This document shows positions 36,302 to 44,289 of a stretch of DNA of 64,000 nt, one piece after another. Under the pieces are notes generated by a model, which was not told the origin of the DNA, searched no databases, and was given only the letters and a program-made list of their open reading frames with translations. A program made the translations under genes and the position numbers. Numbering within the stretch: position 1 is the stretch's first letter; the number at the start of each line of letters is the position of its first letter. Location: assembly GCF_025465935.1 (NCBI RefSeq), contig NZ_JANLNV010000005.1, forward strand, positions 40,970 through 104,969, given 5' to 3'. This stretch comes from Pseudomonas sp. 7P_10.2_Bac1 (GTDB taxonomy: Bacteria > Pseudomonadota > Gammaproteobacteria > Pseudomonadales > Pseudomonadaceae).

Positions 36302-36850
36302 GTGTCCATCCGTCCGTTCCAGCAGCACACACCCACATTGGGCGAACGCGCCTTCGTCGACCGCTCGGCGGTTGTCATCGGCGACGTCGAGATCGGGGCC
36401 GACAGTTCGGTCTGGCCATTGACCGTGATTCGCGGCGATATGCACCGCATCCGCATTGGCGCGCGCACCAGCGTGCAAGACGGCTGCGTGCTGCACATAA
36501 CCCACGCCGGGCCGTTCAACCCTGACGGTTTCCCGCTGCTGATCGGCGATGACGTGACCATCGCCCACAAAGTCATGTTGCATGGTTGCACCGTGGGCAG
36601 CCGTATATTGATCGGCATGAGCAGCATCGTGATGGACGGAGCGGTGATTGAAGACGACGTGATCGTGGGCGCCGGCAGCCTAGTGCCGCCGGGCAAGCGA
36701 CTGGCCAGCGGCTTTCTGTATGTCGGCAGCCCGGTCAAACAAGTGCGTGAACTGACTGAAAAAGAGAAAGCCTTTTTTACCTACAGCGCTGGCAACTACG
36801 TGAAGCTCAAAGACCAGCACTTGGCCGAAGGCTACGACCAGCCCCTTTAA
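36302..36850 (+). CDS. Gamma carbonic anhydrase family protein (YrdA-like)
   Basis: The 182-residue protein has left-handed beta-helix hexapeptide repeats (VVIGDVEIGADSSVWPLTVI, VIEDDVIVGAGSLV). The three metal-binding His are in LHITHAG and IAHKVMLHGC. YrdA-like members bind zinc, but many lack measured carbonic anhydrase activity. GTG start at 36302 with AAGGA upstream. A HAD phosphatase gene follows after 21 bases, the same pairing as in PAO1 as I remember it. Confidence 0.9.
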   Translation: MSIRPFQQHTPTLGERAFVDRSAVVIGDVEIGADSSVWPLTVIRGDMHRIRIGARTSVQDGCVLHITHAGPFNPDGFPLLIGDDVTIAHKVMLHGCTVGSRILIGMSSIVMDGAVIEDDVIVGAGSLVPPGKRLASGFLYVGSPVKQVRELTEKEKAFFTYSAGNYVKLKDQHLAEGYDQPL

Positions 36851-36871
36851 GCCGCCTATTGTGGAGCCTGC

Positions 36872-37516
36872 ATGAAATACCAAAACGTATTGTTCGACCT
36901 CGACGGCACCCTGACCGACCCGCGCGAAGGCATCACCCGTTCGATCCAGTACGGCCTGAGCAAAATGGGCATAGAAGAGCCGGACCTGAGCAAACTCGAA
37001 CACTTCATCGGCCCGCCGTTGCTGCAGGCCTTTATCGAGTTTTACGGATTCAGCGAAGCCCAGGCCTGGGAGGCCGTGGGTTTCTACCGCGAGCGTTTTT
37101 CGGTCACCGGCCTGTACGAAAACCACGTGTTTGACGGCATCACACCGCTGCTTGAGGACTTGGTGAAGCAGGGCCGCCAGCTGTACATCGCCACTTCCAA
37201 GCCACAGATCTACGCCCGCGAAATCGCCCGGCACTTTGACTTCGCCAAACACTTCAAGGTGATCTACGGCAGCGAGCTGGACGGTACGCGTACCAACAAG
37301 GTTGAGCTGATTGCCCACCTGATGGCCGAAGAAGGTCTGGACCCGGCGCAGACCCTGATGATCGGCGACCGCAAACACGACCTCATCGGCGCCCGCCACA
37401 ACGGCCTGGACGCAGCGGCGGTGGGCTACGGTTTTGGCAGCTTTGAAGAGCTGAGCGCGCACGCGCCCAACTACCACTTTGAAACCCTGGCACAGCTTCA
37501 TCAGGCGTTTAGATAA
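36872..37516 (+). CDS. HAD-superfamily phosphatase, phosphoglycolate-phosphatase-like
   Basis: The 214-residue protein has motif I FDLDGTLTDP, motif II IATSKP, and the motif IV acid pair in MIGDRKHDLIGA. The alpha-helical C1 cap (about 17-80) resembles Gph/PgmB enzymes. The substrate cannot be told from sequence. It is likely co-transcribed with the gamma carbonic anhydrase gene. Confidence 0.9.
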   Translation: MKYQNVLFDLDGTLTDPREGITRSIQYGLSKMGIEEPDLSKLEHFIGPPLLQAFIEFYGFSEAQAWEAVGFYRERFSVTGLYENHVFDGITPLLEDLVKQGRQLYIATSKPQIYAREIARHFDFAKHFKVIYGSELDGTRTNKVELIAHLMAEEGLDPAQTLMIGDRKHDLIGARHNGLDAAAVGYGFGSFEELSAHAPNYHFETLAQLHQAFR

Positions 37517-37523
37517 GCCCATC

Positions 37524-37585
37524 GAAGCGGGCTTGATCGCGATCTTTTAAACGACCAAAAGATCGCGAGGCAAGCTCGCTTCTAC
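37524..37585. repeat. Extragenic inverted repeat (GATCTTTT family)
   Basis: GAAGCGGGCTTG...CGCGATCTTTT pairs with AAAAGATCGCG...CAAGCTCGCTTC. It fills the gap between the convergent HAD and Mpo1-like genes and overlaps the 3' end of the latter by 4 bases. Confidence 0.8.
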
Positions 37586-38061
37586 GCGAATCTCGCGTCG
37601 ATTTCGCGCTGCAAATCCTGGCGCCAACCCAACAGGAACCCTAACTCCACCACCACAAACAGCGGCCCGATAATCAGCCCCGTCACATCGTCGATAAACG
37701 CCGGTTTGCGCCCTTCGTAGTAATGCCCGATGAACTGAATCACCCAGCCGACCACAAACAGCCCAACTCCCCAGCCCAACCACGCACCCGTACTCAGCGC
37801 CGCCAAGGTGTGCCCGAGCCAGACCGCCAGCCCCAGCAACACAGCCATCAATAACCCCAGGCGCCGTTCAAGGCGCAGGTAAAACACCGCACTGGCGATC
37901 ATCACTAACACCGCAGGCGAAATACCCGCCCATTGCGGTCGCGACAACAGCACCGCCACGGCGATCACAATCAACGGGATACCCACGAAGTGAGTGACGA
38001 TATTGCGTTTGTCACGGTGATAAGCGGCGTATTGGCTCAGATGATCAACCAGGCTTTTCAT
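37582..38061 (-). CDS. Mpo1/DUF962-like membrane protein
   Basis: The 159-residue protein starts MKSLVDHLSQYAAYHRDKRN, has four hydrophobic helices, and carries the DUF962 histidines in THFVGIPL and IGHYYEGRKPA. Yeast Mpo1 is an Fe-dependent dioxygenase that shortens 2-hydroxy fatty acids, and bacterial members are uncharacterised. The ATG at 38061 is chosen because homologous N-termini begin there. It is divergent from the RBBP9-type hydrolase. Confidence 0.85.
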   Translation of the reverse strand: MKSLVDHLSQYAAYHRDKRNIVTHFVGIPLIVIAVAVLLSRPQWAGISPAVLVMIASAVFYLRLERRLGLLMAVLLGLAVWLGHTLAALSTGAWLGWGVGLFVVGWVIQFIGHYYEGRKPAFIDDVTGLIIGPLFVVVELGFLLGWRQDLQREIDARFA

Positions 38062-38226
38062 GGCAGTAGCTCGCGCGGTGGGCAACGAGCTGAGTGTAAT
38101 ACGCCGTCGCATTCTGAACAGCGAAGGTTTTTTGGTTATTAACAAATAGCTTCTTATTCCTTAGCGAATCTAAAAACCGTCCCTATACTGACTCGGTAAC
38201 ACACATACCGCTGGAGGCGCATAGCC

Positions 38227-38808
38227 ATGGGCAATGAATCGATTCGCTATTTGATAGTGCCGGGTTGGCAAGGTTCGTCTGACGATCATTGGCAAACCCA
38301 CTGGCAAAACAGCTTGCCGAACAGTGCCCGGGTGGAACAGGCCGACTGGTTGACGCCCCGCCGAGAGGACTGGATCGCCGCCTTGGCCGAGGCGATTGCC
38401 GCCGACAGCACGCCGGTGATCCTGATTGCCCACAGCCTGGGTTGCATCACCGTTGCACATTGGGCCGAACGTGCCCCCGCCAGCTTGCTGAGCCAGGTGC
38501 GCGGTGCCTTGCTGGTCGCCCCGGCGGATGTCGAACGCCCAACCTGTGCCCCTGCGTTGCGTAACTTTGCCCCGATCCCGACGCAAACCCTGCCGTTCCC
38601 GAGCCAAGTCGTCGGCTCAGATAACGATGCCGCCGCCAGCGCCCCTCGGGCCATGGAGTTCGCCCGCCAATGGGGCGCCGAGGTCGGCATTCTCAGCGGC
38701 GCCGGACATATCAACGTCAAGTCCGGCCACCAACGCTGGGAGCAAGGCTTCGCGTTTTTGTATCGCCTGCAAACCCGTATTGAGCACGGTGCCCTGCGCC
38801 GCGCCTGA
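38227..38808 (+). CDS. RBBP9/YdeN family serine hydrolase
   Basis: The 193-residue alpha/beta hydrolase has the signature YLIVPGWQGSSDDHWQTHWQ, nucleophile elbow AHSLG (Ser about 70), and catalytic His in GAGHIN. Asp in GSDNDAAAS is the likely third member. The family's natural substrates are unknown. It stands 50 bases upstream of the degenerate sigma-54 activator gene, possibly in one unit with it. Confidence 0.92.
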   Translation: MGNESIRYLIVPGWQGSSDDHWQTHWQNSLPNSARVEQADWLTPRREDWIAALAEAIAADSTPVILIAHSLGCITVAHWAERAPASLLSQVRGALLVAPADVERPTCAPALRNFAPIPTQTLPFPSQVVGSDNDAAASAPRAMEFARQWGAEVGILSGAGHINVKSGHQRWEQGFAFLYRLQTRIEHGALRRA

Positions 38809-38858
38809 ATTTTTTGTAACGCCCGCGCCCACCCATCGGCGGCGGGCGGGAGCCCGCC

Positions 38859-39755
38859 ATGAGCCTGCATGAAACCTTCGGTCAGCCGCTGTTGACCTTT
38901 CCCGATGCCGAAAAAAGCCCGCTGAGCATTCGCGCCAAAGCGTTGGTGTTTGTCGACCCGCGTTCGCGCCAATTGCGTGATGACCTGGAGCTGCTGGCGC
39001 CGCGCGCGCTGCCCGTTTTGATCCGCGGCGAAACCGGCACCGGTAAAGAACTGTTGGCCCGGCATATCCACCGCGCCAGCGACCGCACCGGTTTGTTTGT
39101 GTCAGTCAATTGCGGCGCGATCAGCCCGACGTATGCCGATGCCGAGCTGTTCGGGTACGCACCCGGCAGCCACAGCAGTTCAGCCAGCAGCCGCGCAGGG
39201 TGGTTCGGCTCGGCCAATGGCGGCACGTTGTACCTGGACGAAATCGGCGATTTGCCGTTAGGTATTCAGATCAAATTGCTGGCGGCGCTGGAAACCCACG
39301 AAGTCACCCGGGTTGGCGCCCATCAACCGAGCCCGGTGGATGTACGACTGGTCGCAGCCACCAGCATCGACCTGGCGCAGGCGGTGCAAGCCGGCAAATT
39401 CCACGAGCGTCTCTACCACTACCTCAGTGAAGGCCAGTTGGCGTTGCCGGCTCTGCGCGAACGGGTGGGCGATATTTTGTCGCTGGCCGAATACTTTCTG
39501 GGCATCTACAGCCAGCGCCTGAACCTGCCGGTGCCGTTTATCAGTGACAGCGCGCAGCGGGTGCTGGAGCGCCACACCTGGCCAGGCAATACCCGGGAGC
39601 TGGAGAACGTCATCCACTTTGCGCTGCTGGTGAGCACCGGCGAAGAGATCCGCCCCGAGCATTTGAATCTGCCCGACAGCCTGGGGCAGATTGAGCACTT
39701 TATTAAAGGCGCGACGGCACAGGAGCTGGCGGCGCTCAAACAACTGCTGGCATAA
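38859..39755 (+). CDS. Degenerate sigma-54 activator (SfnR-like), no GAFTGA loop and no HTH
   Basis: The 298-residue AAA+ protein keeps Walker A RGETGTGKE (about 56), Walker B GGTLYLDEIGDLP and the WPGNTRELENVIHFAL sensor-2 region of enhancer-binding proteins. The sigma-54-contacting GAFTGA loop is replaced by GSHSSSA (about 100). The arginine-finger region reads FHERLYHYL where FRxDLYYRL is usual. The protein ends at LKQLLA, before the Fis-type helix-turn-helix expected there. The reading frame is intact. It most resembles SfnR-type regulators of sulfone and organosulfur use. It may act as an inhibitor or decoy partner, or be a decaying gene. Confidence 0.85.
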   Translation: MSLHETFGQPLLTFPDAEKSPLSIRAKALVFVDPRSRQLRDDLELLAPRALPVLIRGETGTGKELLARHIHRASDRTGLFVSVNCGAISPTYADAELFGYAPGSHSSSASSRAGWFGSANGGTLYLDEIGDLPLGIQIKLLAALETHEVTRVGAHQPSPVDVRLVAATSIDLAQAVQAGKFHERLYHYLSEGQLALPALRERVGDILSLAEYFLGIYSQRLNLPVPFISDSAQRVLERHTWPGNTRELENVIHFALLVSTGEEIRPEHLNLPDSLGQIEHFIKGATAQELAALKQLLA

Positions 39756-39764
39756 CCCCACACG

Positions 39765-39831
39765 TGTAGGAGTGAGCTTGCCTCGCGATCTGTTAGACGA
39801 TCAAAAGATCGCGAGGCCGTTGGCGCCTACA
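39765..39831. repeat. Extragenic inverted repeat (GATCTTTT family), imperfect
   Basis: TGTAGGAGTGAGCTTGCCTC on the left, and a right arm diverging to CCGTTGGCGCCTACA. The central CGCGATC...GATCGCG is kept. It starts 10 bases after the activator gene. Confidence 0.78.
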
Positions 39832-39964
39832 GGGAGAGAATTAAATAACAAAACGATCTAAGCGAATGAACAAATATTATTGTTCTGGAATAAAGAAAGT
39901 CGGTATCTTTCGCTCCGACTCCAATAAAACCGTTACTCACACGGTCATTTTTTAAGGATATGGC

Positions 39965-40747
39965 ATGAAAAAGGTTCTGTTGTTTACCGCATTGGCGGCT
40001 GCCCTGACGGCAGGCCTGGCACAAGCGAACGAAAAACTGGTGGTCGCTGCGACCCCGATTCCTCACGCTGAAATCCTTGAAGTGGTTAAACCGATCCTGG
40101 CCAAAGAAGGCGTGGATCTGGACATCAAAGTCTTCACCGACTACGTCCAACCTAACGTACAGGTCGCGGAAAAACGTCTGGACGCCAACTACTTCCAGAC
40201 CCTGCCATATCTGCAGAACTTCAACGAAGGCAAAGGCACCAACCTGGTAACCGTGGTCGGTGTGCACGTTGAACCCTTCGGCGGCTACTCGAAGAAAGTT
40301 AAAGACATCAAAGACCTGAAAGACGGCGCAACCATCGCGATCCCTAACGAAGGTAGCAACAGCGGCCGTGCCTTGCTCCTGCTGCAGAAGAACGGTCTGA
40401 TCGAACTGAAAGACCCGAGCAATGCCTTGGCCACGCCTAAAGACATCGCCAAGAACCCGCACAACTTCAAGTTCAAAGAGCTTGAGTCCGCACTGCTGCC
40501 GCGCGTGCTGGACCAGGTTGACCTGGACATGATCAACACCAACTACGCGCTGGAAGCGGGCCTGAACCCAGCTAAAGACGCGTTGATCATCGAAGACGCC
40601 AAGTCCCCATACGTGAACTTCCTGGTGGCTCGCCCGGACAACAAAGACAGCGACGCTATTCAAAAGCTGTCCAAGGCGCTGACCAGCCCAGAAGTCAAAG
40701 CCTTCATCGAGAAGAAGTACAACGGTGCGGTCGTGCCAGCGTTCTAA
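39965..40747 (+). CDS. metQ: MetQ/NlpA family periplasmic substrate-binding protein
   Basis: The 260-residue protein has a Sec signal cut near LAQANEKL and no lipobox Cys, so it is a soluble periplasmic binder. Family marks include KVFTDYVQPNVQVAEKRLDA, NYFQTLPYLQNF and IPNEGSNSGRALLLLQ, as in methionine-binding MetQ. No MetN ATPase or MetI permease is adjacent, so it is an orphan subunit relying on a transporter elsewhere. D- or L-methionine, or a related sulfur compound, is the probable ligand. A terminator follows at once. Confidence 0.9.
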   Translation: MKKVLLFTALAAALTAGLAQANEKLVVAATPIPHAEILEVVKPILAKEGVDLDIKVFTDYVQPNVQVAEKRLDANYFQTLPYLQNFNEGKGTNLVTVVGVHVEPFGGYSKKVKDIKDLKDGATIAIPNEGSNSGRALLLLQKNGLIELKDPSNALATPKDIAKNPHNFKFKELESALLPRVLDQVDLDMINTNYALEAGLNPAKDALIIEDAKSPYVNFLVARPDNKDSDAIQKLSKALTSPEVKAFIEKKYNGAVVPAF

Positions 40748-40765
40748 TCCAACGCCCACCCACTC

Positions 40766-40801
40766 AAAACGCCGACGGCTCCTACAGCGTCGGCGTTTTT
40801 T
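40766..40801 (+). terminator. Intrinsic terminator of metQ
   Basis: Arms AACGCCGAC and GTCGGCGTT with a short loop and T6, 18 bases after the stop. Confidence 0.9.
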
Positions 40802-40895
40802 AGTATTTGGCAATAGTACCTAGCAGATTTCACAGGTAGGCAAGGTCTGGCATTGGGGCAAAGCTGGGGGGACTTCCAGCATAGAGCCAACCCAC

Positions 40896-41912
40896 ATGCC
40901 TCTTAAACGCTATGCCTACGACCCTCTGGATCGCCTGACAACCACCACAGTGGTCGCCCAGCCATCGACTCAGCGTTTTTATCACCATGATCGCTTGGGC
41001 ACTGTACGCCAGGGTGAAGACAGCCTGACAGTCTTTCAAAATCACGACCAGTTGCTGGCTGAAAAACGCACAACCGCCACTCTGTTGCTGGGCACCGACC
41101 TGCAACGCAGCGTGCTGCACTCCCTCAGCGGCGTACACCAACACCCGCGGGCTTACACCCCCTATGGTCATCAGGGTGGGCAGCCTGGCCTGTTGGGGTT
41201 TAACGGAGAAGCGCCCGATCCGTTGACCGGCCACTATCTGCTGGGCAACGGTCACCGCGCGTACAACCCCGTATTGATGCGCTTTAACAGCCCCGACACG
41301 TTGAGCCCGTTTGGAGCCGGAGGAGTGAACCCCTACAGCTATTGCCTGGGTGATCCGGTTAACCGGATAGACCCCAATGGACAGTTTTCCTTTGCCTTGA
41401 TAGCCCCTGTGGTCCTGTCGGTCATTGGGCTGGGCGGGACAGCGGTCGGAGCAATTCCCTCTGTGGGCTTTTACGCATCCTTAAAAGCGTTAAAAGCTGG
41501 CCCCCTCAAGGTCGTTGATCTTGCGAAGGTCGCTGGTGTGGGGTTTACAGCCTCCGCAGGTATTATCGGCACCGTTCGATTGAGCCTGGCAGCGGGAAAT
41601 AACAACACAGGCAGCACTGAAATGACCGTGGCGGGCGTGGCCTTGGCCATTTTAGGTTTAAGCAGCTCTATCTTGGCCACTAAGCTGGGCTGGAGAGGCA
41701 TTAGAAAGGCAGCCAGAGCTAAGAGAGTTGCCGAGTTAATGGGTGAAAGGCGCTCTACTTCCTTAACGTCGAGCTCAACCTCGTCACACACTGTTAAACA
41801 AACCACCGAAGAGGGCACCTCCGTACCGCCAACGCCCAAGCCTCGGAAGCCCAACACCAATATACCCGCTCCCGGGCTTCTACCTTGGGTAAGCCGGATA
41901 CGAGGGGCTTGA
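40896..41912 (+). CDS. Short orphan Rhs-core protein with hydrophobic C-terminal domain
   Basis: The 338-residue protein has Rhs/YD-like sequence at the start (RYAYDPLDRLTTTTVV), an RSVLHSLSG...YTPYGH block and the Rhs core GFNGEAPDPLTGHYLLGNG, ending NPYSYCLGDPVNRIDPNG (about 150-165). The C-terminal variable region holds three hydrophobic stretches (near 170-195, 215-235, 245-268) and then a Ser/Thr/Pro-rich tail. Many fluorescent pseudomonads carry such short Rhs-core genes with variable ends. A membrane-acting toxin tip is a fair guess. No ribosome site is clear, and no immunity gene is evident next to it. Confidence 0.8.
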   Translation: MPLKRYAYDPLDRLTTTTVVAQPSTQRFYHHDRLGTVRQGEDSLTVFQNHDQLLAEKRTTATLLLGTDLQRSVLHSLSGVHQHPRAYTPYGHQGGQPGLLGFNGEAPDPLTGHYLLGNGHRAYNPVLMRFNSPDTLSPFGAGGVNPYSYCLGDPVNRIDPNGQFSFALIAPVVLSVIGLGGTAVGAIPSVGFYASLKALKAGPLKVVDLAKVAGVGFTASAGIIGTVRLSLAAGNNNTGSTEMTVAGVALAILGLSSSILATKLGWRGIRKAARAKRVAELMGERRSTSLTSSSTSSHTVKQTTEEGTSVPPTPKPRKPNTNIPAPGLLPWVSRIRGA

Positions 41913-41920
41913 TCGCTCTA

Positions 41921-43081
41921 TTAATCCGCCCAATGCCAAGCCGGTTGATCCAGCATTCGCTGCCCCACCACCTCGGTCTGGCCGAGGTTTTTTTCCAGCA
42001 CGATGCAGTTGCACTCCGGGTCTTGCTGCAAGGCAGCAATCAGCCGTCGGGCGTGGGACACCACCCACACCTGGGAATGATGAGAAGTGCGAATGATCAA
42101 CCGCGCCAGCGCAGGCAGCAGGTCGGGGTGCAGGCTGGTTTCGGGCTCGTTGAGCACCATCAGCGTCGGTGGGCGCGGGGTGAGCAGGGCAGCCACCAGC
42201 AGCAGGTAGCGCAAAGTGCCGTCCGACAGCTCTGCGGCCGACAACGGCCGCAACAAGCCTTCTTGATAAAACTCGATTGCAAAGCGCCCGCCGACTAACG
42301 CGTTGATCTTGAGGCGAGCACCGGGGAAGGCGTCGCTGATGGCGTTGTGCAGCGCCTGCGAGTCACCCATTTCCAGGATGGTTTGCAAGGCTGCCGCCAG
42401 GTCGCGGCCATCGTGGTGCAGCACCGGCGTGCGCGTACCCAGTTGCGGCTGACGCACCGGCGCATCAGGATCGGTGCGAAAGTGATCATAAAAACGCCAA
42501 CCACGGATCGACTCACGCAGTTGCAGCACTTCGGGCGAAGTCTGCAAGCTGCCCACCTGGTCGAACAGGCTGTCGAACATCGGCGTATGTTGCGCCAGCA
42601 CCTCCCAACTGCGCCCGGCACGGGCACGAATCATCGGCCCATTTCGCTCCACCAGCTCACTGGCCGGGCGGTAGCAAGGGCCAACCCAAATGCTCTCATG
42701 CTTGATTTGCGGGTCGAGGGTAAACGCAGAGCGCTCAGGCGGTGAGATCCCCAAGGCGATGGCGTAGCTGAAGTCTTGGGCGGCAAAGCCCAGGCGCAGG
42801 CGTTTGACCTTGTTTCGCGGCCCGCCCTCAATCGCCACTTCGCCGGATTTCATGCGCCGCGAGATCACCTCAGGCCCGGCCCAATACGTGGACTCCAGCC
42901 CGCCTTCACGCGCCAGCGCATTGATCACCCCGCCCTGAGCCGTTTCGGCCAACAACCGCAGCGCACGGTACAGATTGGATTTACCGCTGCCGTTAGGGCC
43001 GGTTATCAAATTAAGCCGAGCCAAGGGAACGACCAATTGATTGATAGATCGATAATTGGCCACCGCCAGTGTGGTGAGCAT
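41921..43081 (-). CDS. AAA family ATPase, RecF/SMC-like (ABC-type head)
   Basis: The 386-residue protein starts MLTTLAVANYRSINQLVVPL, followed by Walker A GPNGSGKSNLYRAL (28-41). The C-terminal half has a signature-like LSDGTLRYLLLVAALL, Walker B LMVLNEPETSLHPD, and switch His in VVSHARRL. This is the architecture of RecF/OLD-like ATPases without a TOPRIM domain. No nuclease partner is encoded nearby. A role in DNA repair or defence is possible but not shown. It is convergent with the Rhs gene (8 bases apart). The ATG at 43081 is chosen because homology begins there. Confidence 0.88.
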   Translation of the reverse strand: MLTTLAVANYRSINQLVVPLARLNLITGPNGSGKSNLYRALRLLAETAQGGVINALAREGGLESTYWAGPEVISRRMKSGEVAIEGGPRNKVKRLRLGFAAQDFSYAIALGISPPERSAFTLDPQIKHESIWVGPCYRPASELVERNGPMIRARAGRSWEVLAQHTPMFDSLFDQVGSLQTSPEVLQLRESIRGWRFYDHFRTDPDAPVRQPQLGTRTPVLHHDGRDLAAALQTILEMGDSQALHNAISDAFPGARLKINALVGGRFAIEFYQEGLLRPLSAAELSDGTLRYLLLVAALLTPRPPTLMVLNEPETSLHPDLLPALARLIIRTSHHSQVWVVSHARRLIAALQQDPECNCIVLEKNLGQTEVVGQRMLDQPAWHWAD

Positions 43082-43197
43082 GCGTGACCTCAACGTGAGT
43101 GTAGATAGCAGCAAACAGAGTCCCACAAAGTCTGAACCCTGTTCTACGCTATGTGACGGATTGTCCCGATCAATCAGCATCAAGCAAAGGAGTCTGC

Positions 43198-44289
43198 ATG
43201 GCTGGTCCACGAATCAAGTGTGTTTGGGGCTTGAGCCTTTTGGCGCTCCTGACGGCTTGCGGTAAGGAAGGCCCCAAAGAGCCTTTATCACCACGGGTTT
43301 ATGTACAAGAAGTTACCACCCGCGAATTTGCACCACCCATTGCGCTCAGTGGCGATATTCAGGCTCGGGTCGAAACGCAGCTTTCCTTTCGTGTGGGCGG
43401 CAAGATTATCGAACGTAAAGTCGATGTCGGTGATCACATTCAGGCCAATCAAGTCTTGGCACGTCTGGACCCCAAGGATCTGAAGATCCAGGTCGACACC
43501 GCACAAGCCAACGTGTATGCCCAACAGGCGCAAGTGGTACAAACCCGCGCCGCTTATGTGCGTCAGCAAAAATTGCTGCCCAAGGGCTACACCAGCCAAA
43601 GCGAATACGATACGGCCTACGCGGCCCAGCAGAGCGCCCAAAGTGCCTTGGCCGCCGCACAGGCGCAATTGGCCAATGCCCGTGAGCAACTCAGTTACAG
43701 CAACCTGGTGGCCGAAGCACCGGGCATCATCACCGCGCGCCAGGCTGAGGTCGGGCAAGTGGTACAGGCCACCATGCCGATGTTTTCGCTGGCCCGTGAT
43801 GGTGCCCGCGATGCGGTGTTCAACGTGTACGAGTCGCTGTTTATCGAGCCGCCCAAAGACCCCACCGTGCACATCACGCTGCTGAACAATCCCGAGGTCC
43901 AGGCCAAGGGCTTTATCCGCGAGATCACGCCCGCCGTGGCAGCCCAAAGCGGCACGTTGCAGATCAAGGTGCAGCTGGACTCACTGCCCAAGGGCATGGA
44001 TTTAGGCTCGATTGTCAGCGTCAACCTGACCCCGGCGCCGCAACGCAGCATTGAGATGCCGTGGTCGGCCCTGACCAAAGATGAGAGCGAACCGGCGGTG
44101 TGGGTGGTCGACGGCGATAACAAGGCCCGCCTGCAGAAAGTCAAAGTGGGGCGCTACCTGACCGGCAGCGTGATCATCAGTGAAGGCCTCAAGGACGGAG
44201 AACAGGTGGTGGTCGCAGGCGGACAATTGTTACACCCCGGCATGATGGTCGAGATCGCCCCCACGCCAGCAGGGGGGATGGCGCTATGA
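43198..44289 (+). CDS. RND efflux periplasmic adaptor, first of two (TriA-like)
   Basis: The 363-residue membrane-fusion lipoprotein has lipobox LTAC, a barrel-sandwich/lipoyl half starting GGKIIERKVDVGDHIQANQ, an alpha hairpin (about 85-165) and a beta-barrel. AAAGGAG stands before the ATG at 43198. It overlaps the second adaptor gene by 4 bases. Two adaptors with one RND pump is the layout of the P. aeruginosa triclosan pump TriABC, in which both TriA and TriB are required. No outer-membrane channel or regulator gene is adjacent. Confidence 0.9.
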   Translation: MAGPRIKCVWGLSLLALLTACGKEGPKEPLSPRVYVQEVTTREFAPPIALSGDIQARVETQLSFRVGGKIIERKVDVGDHIQANQVLARLDPKDLKIQVDTAQANVYAQQAQVVQTRAAYVRQQKLLPKGYTSQSEYDTAYAAQQSAQSALAAAQAQLANAREQLSYSNLVAEAPGIITARQAEVGQVVQATMPMFSLARDGARDAVFNVYESLFIEPPKDPTVHITLLNNPEVQAKGFIREITPAVAAQSGTLQIKVQLDSLPKGMDLGSIVSVNLTPAPQRSIEMPWSALTKDESEPAVWVVDGDNKARLQKVKVGRYLTGSVIISEGLKDGEQVVVAGGQLLHPGMMVEIAPTPAGGMAL

